From positions 1 to 64,000 of the forward strand of contig CALUNA010000012.1 in NCBI GenBank assembly GCA_944321895.1: a stretch of 64,000 nucleotides of DNA, in the 5' to 3' direction. The notes beneath the pieces were generated by a model. It was not told the origin of the DNA, did no database searches, and saw nothing but the letters and a program-made list of their open reading frames with translations. Source of the DNA: an uncultured Bacteroidales bacterium (GTDB lineage Bacteria > Bacteroidota > Bacteroidia > Bacteroidales > Paludibacteraceae). The position numbers were made by a program, and so were the translations under genes. How positions within the stretch are numbered: the stretch's first letter is position 1; every line of letters starts with the position of its first letter. This document shows positions 58,408 to 64,000 of the stretch, in pieces.

Positions 58408-59751
58408 ATGAATAGAAAATCAATAATAGATACCACAATGACCATTACCAAAATGTATTGTGGAGGAAAAATTTCAATGCAAATGTACGGACCTCACTCC
58501 TTAAATAAAGATGGGAGCATAATGCCATTTGAAGAACAGTTGGCGATAGTGTCTCACTATTTGCACAATCAAGGCTATAAATATGCAAAACCATATGAGA
58601 AAAAAGCAGAAGGATTGATAGAAGATATATATAGTTTGTATCAAAAAGAAAATGAGAATCACAGTATTTCTGATTCTTGTGTACAATACTCATTATTTTC
58701 TGATTTGTTTTCTGTTCCGTTTTTGCCTGTGAAAGAACCTAAATTTACATTTATTGATTTATTTGCAGGTATTGGTGGATTTAGATTGGCTATGCAAAAT
58801 CTTGGTGGGAAGTGTGTTTTTTCTTCTGAATGGGATGTCCAGGCACAAAAAACTTATTTGTTGAATTATGGAGAAGTCCCTTTTGGTGATATTACCCAAG
58901 AATATACAAAATCATTTATTCCAGATGATTTTGATGTGCTGTGTGCTGGTTTTCCATGTCAAGCTTTTTCTTTGGCGGGAAAACGCCTCGGGTTTGAGGA
59001 GACCAGAGGAACTTTGTTTTTTGATGTTGCAGAAATAATACGTCGTAAGCGTCCCAAAGCTTTATTTTTAGAAAATGTTAAGGGACTACTTATTCATGAT
59101 AAAGGCAAAACCATTCAAACCATTTTAAAGGTATTAAGAGAAGATTTGGATTATTATGTTCCAGAGCCGCAAATTGTGAATGCTATGAATTTTGGGGTAC
59201 CACAACATCGTGAAAGGGTTTATATAGTGGGATTTCGAAAAGATCAGAATGTAAATGAATTTACATATCCAGAGCCCACGGATAAAAGTAAAACATTTGC
59301 AGATATAAAAGAAGAGAATACGGTTTCTGCAAAATATTATCTATCTACTCAATATGTAAAAACCCTTGTCGCTCACAAAGAGCGTCATGCGGCAAAGGGT
59401 AATGGTTTCGGTTATGAAATAATCCCTGATAACGGTATCGCAAATGCCATTGTAGTTGGAGGTATGGGTAGGGAACGTAATTTAGTAATAGATAATCGCC
59501 TTGAGGATTTTACTCCAGTTACAAATATAAAGGGAGAGATCAATCGCGATGGATTGAGGCGAATGACACCACGTGAGTGGGCTCGTTTGCAAGGTTTTCC
59601 GGATGATTTTATCATTGGGGTTGCAGATGCTTCTGCTTATAAACAGTTTGGAAATTCTGTCGCTGTCCCTGCAGTTCAAGCTACTGCGCAGGAAATAATC
59701 AAAAGAATTAGTTTCTTAAAATCTAAAGCATATGGCATTGGCAGGAAATAA
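58408..59751 (+). CDS. DNA (cytosine-5) methyltransferase, partner of HpaII-like nuclease
   Basis: 447 residues with the C5-methyltransferase motif order: I FIDLFAGIGGFRLAM, IV GFPCQAFSLAGKR (catalytic Cys), VI ENVKGLL, VIII QHRERVYIVGF, IX/X RMTPREWARLQGFPDDF and YKQFGNSVAVP. About 110 extra N-terminal residues precede motif I; the target-recognition region lies between VIII and IX. It protects against the nuclease encoded in the overlapping gene (20 bases), so CCGG is the expected target. Confidence 0.93.
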   Translation: MNRKSIIDTTMTITKMYCGGKISMQMYGPHSLNKDGSIMPFEEQLAIVSHYLHNQGYKYAKPYEKKAEGLIEDIYSLYQKENENHSISDSCVQYSLFSDLFSVPFLPVKEPKFTFIDLFAGIGGFRLAMQNLGGKCVFSSEWDVQAQKTYLLNYGEVPFGDITQEYTKSFIPDDFDVLCAGFPCQAFSLAGKRLGFEETRGTLFFDVAEIIRRKRPKALFLENVKGLLIHDKGKTIQTILKVLREDLDYYVPEPQIVNAMNFGVPQHRERVYIVGFRKDQNVNEFTYPEPTDKSKTFADIKEENTVSAKYYLSTQYVKTLVAHKERHAAKGNGFGYEIIPDNGIANAIVVGGMGRERNLVIDNRLEDFTPVTNIKGEINRDGLRRMTPREWARLQGFPDDFIIGVADASAYKQFGNSVAVPAVQATAQEIIKRISFLKSKAYGIGRK

Positions 59752-60820
59752 AGGAGAATGGAGTGAAATATATACTTTGCTCAAATTGTTAGGTGAAGGT
59801 AAGGTATATGCTGGAGATCAAAACTTGAATAAAATCCAAGATTTGTTTTATCCTATCATAATGATTCTTCGTCAAGAAAAGGAGGGTAGCTTTAATTATA
59901 AATTGCAAGATACAGATGTTGTGATCCAGACTCCAGAGAGAGAAGAACTGTTAAGGATTCCTGCAGCCGTTTTTTTAGTGGAAGCAGAGCAGTTGTTGAA
60001 GGCTATTAATGAAAATGACGGCGCATTTGTCATTCCGCAAATTGAGAAATTTATGCATAGAATTTATTGCCATTCCTTAAAAGCAAAATCGTCAGATAAA
60101 ACTGATATAAGAATTATTTTGCATGATCGCAGAACCAAAATAAATTCTGAAATGGGATTTAGTATAAAGTCCCAACTTGGTGGGGATTCAACTTTGTTGA
60201 ACGCAAGCAAAGCGACTAACTTTAATTTTAAAATAGAGGGTATTTCTCTTTCAGATGAAGAGATTGCCACTATAAATTCATTGAATCCCAAACGAAATAA
60301 AGTTATTGACAGGGTTAATGCTATTAAGAAAAAAGGAGGTAGATTGGTGTTCGATAAAGTAGAAAACACTACATTTCGCAATAATCTTATTCTGCTAGAT
60401 GGAGATTTGTCAGGCATAATTGCGAATTTGCTTTTAGAACAACTCAATTCAGGCGTTTCTACACTACAAGAATTAGTAGAGAAACTTACAGAGAACAATC
60501 CCTTGCAATATGATCTGGCACAGGATTCACCTTTTTACGAGTATAAGATCAAACATCTTTTGACATCGGCAGCATTAGGTATGATGCCAGCTACAGCTTG
60601 GAGCGGCCGGTTTGATGCAAATGGTGGCTATTTGGTAGTAAAAAAGGATGGTGAAATCTTATGTTACCATTTCTATGATCGCAATAGATTAGAGGATTAT
60701 CTTTTTTCTAATGCTTATTTGGAGCGTTCGAGTACCTCACGTCATGAATATGCTTCAATAATAAAAGAAGGCGATGGAACTCTCTCATTCAAACTAAATT
60801 TTCAAGTAAGGCTAAAATAG
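59732..60820 (+). CDS. HpaII-like type II restriction endonuclease
   Basis: 362 residues, close to the 358 of R.HpaII. N-terminus NKGEWSEIYTLLKLLGEGKV and YAGDQNLNKI match the HpaII family as I remember it; FSIKSQLGGDSTLLNASKAT supplies the nuclease core (Ser-x-Lys-x-Gln type). It should cut CCGG double-stranded DNA unless methylated. Starts inside the methyltransferase gene (20-base overlap), the usual tight coupling of such pairs. AT-rich composition marks recent transfer. Confidence 0.85.
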   Translation: MALAGNKGEWSEIYTLLKLLGEGKVYAGDQNLNKIQDLFYPIIMILRQEKEGSFNYKLQDTDVVIQTPEREELLRIPAAVFLVEAEQLLKAINENDGAFVIPQIEKFMHRIYCHSLKAKSSDKTDIRIILHDRRTKINSEMGFSIKSQLGGDSTLLNASKATNFNFKIEGISLSDEEIATINSLNPKRNKVIDRVNAIKKKGGRLVFDKVENTTFRNNLILLDGDLSGIIANLLLEQLNSGVSTLQELVEKLTENNPLQYDLAQDSPFYEYKIKHLLTSAALGMMPATAWSGRFDANGGYLVVKKDGEILCYHFYDRNRLEDYLFSNAYLERSSTSRHEYASIIKEGDGTLSFKLNFQVRLK

Positions 60821-60897
60821 AATTTAGGAGATTTCGTTGGTTATTATGAAGGCTGGCTATATGTTCTAGTTTGAGGGTGTAATATTAAACATAATAT

Positions 60898-60943
60898 GAA
60901 ATGCACCCCAAAAGTTAGACATAAAACTTTTGGGGTGCATTTC
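60898..60943. repeat. perfect 19-bp inverted repeat between convergent genes
   Basis: GAAATGCACCCCAAAAGTT (60898-60916) and its exact complement (60925-60943) around an 8-base loop. It could be a bidirectional terminator, but the CACCCCAAAAGTTAGAC ending also looks like an insertion-sequence terminus. Confidence 0.75.
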
Positions 60944-60991
60944 AATTTGAGTCCCGTATTTTGCAATTAGAAAGGGTTTCATGGTGTAATT

Positions 60992-62713
60992 TTATCCTTT
61001 GCTAATCCAATCTGTTATCTCATTTCCAATGTCACCTTTGTATCGATTATATAGATGTTCCTCAAATGAAAGCCACGTTTGTCCACTGTTTTTTTGTTCA
61101 ATTTGTTCAAATTGATTAATGATTTGGTGTAATCCTATCTTCCTGATGATATTTCTAAATTTGTACAAAGTAGCAATAGATATAACAATTAGAGGCGATG
61201 TGGAAATCTCGTTATAATCAATATTTCGTCTACTAAGTTCTTCTTTGTACCATTTATTTGTCAATTGGAATAGACCTGGTTGTATCAATTTAGGTTCTTC
61301 TAATACCAATATAGGATAATATCTTACTCTAGCAGGAATATTATTATCCCATTTAAATGTATTATCTTCTATATTAACAATATGTGTTACAAGTTGCCCA
61401 ATTCCAATATGACCCTTTTGACTGTTTCTTATTTTTTTGCCTGTATTTAGTTCTTTTGTTTTCTTGACGATTTTTTCATATAGCTCTTCTGCTAAGCGAT
61501 TTACATCTGCTTGATCTTTTATAGAACCGTTTAATTTAATTGCTTTGCATTCAAATAACAAGATATTATTTCCGACTCTATAATAAAAATCAGGTTCATT
61601 AGCTTCTTCTTTAGTTTTTATTTCTTCTTTCTTAGGGAAAACATAAATACCTGATTTTATGCAGTTGTAAACAACGTTTCTAAATAGGAACTTTTCTACA
61701 AATTCCTTATTATAATCCAAATATCCAATATTTTCTTTTTCTGTGTCAAATAATTGTTTGAGTTCAAAATAAAGGCTATTATATATTCTCTCACAAAGAA
61801 ACTCTATGCTAGTTAAAACATACTCTTCGCCATTTTCTAATTTAATGAAAGGTTTTTCTCTAAAAAAACGATAATCATCATTGTTGTTTCTGTCAGCAGA
61901 ATTAGAAACATATTGTAGATCCTCGGTCGCATTTATTGACAATTTGTCTATTAGTGATATTGAGAATAATCCCGTATCATCTTTTTTTATGGATGAGGGG
62001 CGAATAATATTTAACCCGTTTTGGGGGGATACCCTAAAATCTTCTGTTTTTTTTGCTATCCAAAATAAAGTAACGGCATACTCTTTCCAACTGTGTATGC
62101 CCCATTTTTCAAATAATTTTTGAGAAGCGGCTTTCAGTGTTTTATTAGTTTGGGTAAAAGCATTTAACCTATACAGATAATAGAATTGATTACTTATAGT
62201 GTGATTAAAATTAAAATTATTGCAATCATTGTTTATATAATTGTAGGAATATATTAATTTATCTACATCTGGTCCATCATTCGGCTTATATTTATATGAA
62301 TATATTTTCTCATTTATAGAAAGAAGAATTTTGAATATTAGAATCTCAAAGTCCTCATCTTTAACTTCATTCTTATATTCTTCATTCTTGATAAGAAAGA
62401 TCATACGCCAGAATTCAGCAATTGTTCGATAGGAACAAATTGCAATCTTATCTCCCTGCGTTAGGTTGATTCTACGTGCATAAGTTTCAAAATCTGATTT
62501 TAATTGATCAATATGACTATCGCTAATAGTGCTGAAAAAAGAAGTTCCTATCTGGTTAGGAAAAAAAATATTACCATAACGGCAAGATAACAAAGCAGCT
62601 GTTCTAATCAGTGAATCCCTATTGAATCTTTTTAATACTTGTATGGTGTTAATAGTTTCATGTGGATAGAATTCCGAAAACTCTACAATTTTTATAATCT
62701 GATATTTTCCCAT
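60992..62713 (-). CDS. predicted PD-(D/E)XK-type nuclease of unknown family
   Basis: 573 residues, very AT-rich gene. The region EPDFYYRVGNNILLFECKA (about 369-388) has the Asp-x(n)-Glu-x-Lys arrangement of PD-(D/E)XK nucleases; strands and helices around it fit. The N-terminal 350 residues (LKRFNRDSLIRTAALLSCRY, NYINNDCNNFNFNHTISNQF) are not recognised. It stands alone, convergent with the HpaII-like pair and bordered by decay. A solitary defence nuclease is the simplest reading. Confidence 0.6.
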   Translation of the reverse strand: MGKYQIIKIVEFSEFYPHETINTIQVLKRFNRDSLIRTAALLSCRYGNIFFPNQIGTSFFSTISDSHIDQLKSDFETYARRINLTQGDKIAICSYRTIAEFWRMIFLIKNEEYKNEVKDEDFEILIFKILLSINEKIYSYKYKPNDGPDVDKLIYSYNYINNDCNNFNFNHTISNQFYYLYRLNAFTQTNKTLKAASQKLFEKWGIHSWKEYAVTLFWIAKKTEDFRVSPQNGLNIIRPSSIKKDDTGLFSISLIDKLSINATEDLQYVSNSADRNNNDDYRFFREKPFIKLENGEEYVLTSIEFLCERIYNSLYFELKQLFDTEKENIGYLDYNKEFVEKFLFRNVVYNCIKSGIYVFPKKEEIKTKEEANEPDFYYRVGNNILLFECKAIKLNGSIKDQADVNRLAEELYEKIVKKTKELNTGKKIRNSQKGHIGIGQLVTHIVNIEDNTFKWDNNIPARVRYYPILVLEEPKLIQPGLFQLTNKWYKEELSRRNIDYNEISTSPLIVISIATLYKFRNIIRKIGLHQIINQFEQIEQKNSGQTWLSFEEHLYNRYKGDIGNEITDWISKG

Positions 62714-62886
62714 AGGTAAATTGTATAGTGATTATTATATATTTGTTATCTTATGATATTCTTGTTATATTATTGCGTCCAACTTGCATAAAGTGTATTG
62801 GTTGTTCTGTAACTTTTCTGAATTAGGTAATTGTTTCCCTTCATGTTTTTTCCTGATTTTTGGGGATAAGCAAATTTGTCTCCTTT

Positions 62887-63050
62887 TCAGCAACACTCTT
62901 TGTCGCAGCAGTCCGTGCCGGTGAGTTCGCATTCTATGGTGCTGTGCTGTATGCCTTTCTCGGCAAGGGCATGTTGCTGCTGGCCGGCACGGCATCGATT
63001 GACATGCAAACGCTTTCTTTCAGCAAATTCCATGTGGTGTGCATTTAGAT
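62887..63050 (-). pseudogene. remnant of a CDF-family metal exporter (CzcD-like)
   Basis: Two pieces in different frames: WNLLKESVCMSIDAVPA (a core helix of cation diffusion facilitators) and then QQQHALAEKGIQHSTIECEL ending in a Cys-rich CCDKECC tail. About 60-70 codons between them are missing. The tail fits a cytosolic metal-binding C-terminus. It is a 3' remnant only, directly behind the AAA ATPase stop. Nothing else is evident in 62714-63044. Confidence 0.7.
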
Positions 63051-64000
63051 AATCAATTCAGGCCATTTTATGAGTTTTCCTGAGGAAGTTTGCATGTTGT
63101 TGTCTCCATTATAAATGGCAAAACATTGGTCTGAGTTTGCGCCAGAGAGTTTCGCCCACTTGGAAATTCCTTTGAAAAAATCGGGTGAGAATGTTGCGCC
63201 GGATTTTATTTCATACGCATATTGTTTCCCGTTAACATATTGCAGCAGATCCACCTCGTTTCCGGTGCTGTCACGCCAGAATGTCAAGGATGGTTCTTCG
63301 CCCCTGTTATACGAGGATTTGATAAATTCGTTGATTACCATGTTTTCGAACAATCCTCCTCGCAGGAAATGGGTTGACACTTGCTCCGATGTCCGTATGT
63401 CCAAGAGTGAACAGGCCAGTCCGGTATCATAGAAATAGAGTTTGGGCGTTTTTACCAGCCGTTTTGCGTAATTGTTGTAATCGGGTTTTAGCAGATAGCA
63501 CACGTAGCTTGCCTCTAAGACGGAAATCCATGCGGAGATAGTTGAAACCGCCACGCCACATTCGTTGGCTAATGAAGACAAGTTTAGCAATTGTCCGATA
63601 CGTCCTGCGCAGAGTTTTATGAAGCGGATGAATTTGCTTAGGTCTCCAATATTTTTCATTAAGCGCACGTCACGCTCGATGTAGGTTTGCACGTAAAACG
63701 GATAATAGTCTGATGGAGCAATATTTTTGTCGTAGAGTCGCGGGTAATTTCCTTTGAATATCTCTTCATCAATGGAGCTTGGGAGGATACCACCTTGTTT
63801 CATTTCCGTATGGGAAAAGGGCAATAATTTCAGAATGGCGGTTCTGCCAGCCAAAGACGGGTTTATGTTCTCCATTAGTAAAAAGTTATGGGAGCCCGCA
63901 AGCAAATACATTCCTTCTTTCCCGACTTTATCGGTATGTGTTTGAATATAGGAAAACAGGGTTGGAACTCTTTGTGCTTCATCTATGATGGTTTTATCCG
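63045..64000 (-). CDS. AAA+ ATPase of the AAA_14/DUF4143 family, 5' end outside the window
   Basis: At least 318 residues are visible and the frame remains open at the right edge (...DKTIIDEAQRVPTLFSYIQT upstream of the first ATG at 63911), so the start and Walker A lie beyond 64000. Walker B is IIDEAQ; the sensor segment LLAGSHNFLLMENIN and the DUF4143 winged helix plus nuclease-like fold (EVDLLQYVNGKQYAYEIKSG with E-x-K) follow. Such proteins are common, mostly uncharacterised, and recombine often in Bacteroides. Confidence 0.9.
   Translation of the reverse strand, partial: DKTIIDEAQRVPTLFSYIQTHTDKVGKEGMYLLAGSHNFLLMENINPSLAGRTAILKLLPFSHTEMKQGGILPSSIDEEIFKGNYPRLYDKNIAPSDYYPFYVQTYIERDVRLMKNIGDLSKFIRFIKLCAGRIGQLLNLSSLANECGVAVSTISAWISVLEASYVCYLLKPDYNNYAKRLVKTPKLYFYDTGLACSLLDIRTSEQVSTHFLRGGLFENMVINEFIKSSYNRGEEPSLTFWRDSTGNEVDLLQYVNGKQYAYEIKSGATFSPDFFKGISKWAKLSGANSDQCFAIYNGDNNMQTSSGKLIKWPELII

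Noticed and set aside
1-64000. CRISPR arrays, tRNA or rRNA genes, intact insertion sequences
   Set aside because: Looked for repeat-spacer periodicity, tRNA ends and transposase motifs on both strands and found none convincing.

Overview
The window reads as chromosomal DNA of a member of the Bacteroidales; I cannot fix the genus. Support comes from promoters of the Bacteroidetes type (TTTG, about 20 bases, TAnnTTTG) in front of several genes, a NigD-like lipoprotein, a SusC/BtuB-style TonB receptor without a plug-extension domain, a GH92 mannosidase lipoprotein, and weak or absent Shine-Dalgarno sequences. Base composition switches sharply: GC-rich housekeeping blocks (8.4-35.4 kb) alternate with visibly AT-rich accessory blocks (0-8 kb, 35.6-45.6 kb, 58.4-62.7 kb).

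Region 1 (0-8.3 kb) is an accessory/defence block: an Eco57I-type DNA methyltransferase missing its usual N-terminus, a beheaded AAA ATPase that stops where a recombination joint fuses it to an HNH gene, then a tightly packed HNH - GNAT/PIN/ASCH - ASCH - RhuM cassette and a decayed second RhuM copy.

Region 2 (8.4-35.4 kb) is core genome: a MacAB/TolC-like efflux operon with a PadR regulator and a PspC/DUF2807 envelope-stress protein; a minus-strand operon for GDP-heptose synthesis (glycosyltransferase, hddA, gmhA, an hddC-gmhB fusion) that ends in mutS; gdhA; a GH92 mannosidase; a ribE-murB-leader ORF-TonB receptor series with an intrinsic terminator directly in front of the receptor; a NigD-like lipoprotein; and an AddB-like Fe-S nuclease.

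Region 3 (35.4-57.4 kb) is the most interesting part. It is built from two back-to-back units, each bounded by a copy of the addB 5' end (35370-35626, 50232-50487 and a decayed third copy near 57228-57360). Each unit has, next to its right-hand addB copy, a paralogous 200-residue putative regulator on the plus strand (49547-50149 and 56519-57121), and opposite it minus-strand operons. The promoters of both regulators, of the divergent genes, and of the internal operon at 45250 carry phased decamers related to AGAACCAAAA. Unit A encodes a candidate undescribed envelope/cytoplasm system: a voltage-sensor ion channel with a non-canonical filter, an outer-membrane barrel, a KAP NTPase, two paralogous small proteins, a TerB-like helical protein, a cytosol-to-peptidoglycan OmpA protein, a PD-(D/E)XK nuclease and a tiny basic protein. 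A so far unnamed ~55-residue domain (core KGALRE...W.TRQFG.KLI) occurs four times in three adjacent proteins. Unit B encodes a membrane Ser/Thr kinase and secreted or membrane proteins including WG-repeat, DUF2752 and MORN-like proteins.

Region 4 (57.4-64 kb) is again a defence/decay zone: a ~420-base candidate structured RNA with its own promoter and terminator, an N-terminal DNA-methyltransferase fragment, an HpaII-like type II restriction-modification pair, a nuclease of unknown family, a decayed CDF metal transporter and an AAA/DUF4143 ATPase running off the right edge. No tRNA, rRNA, CRISPR array, integrase or intact transposase was found.
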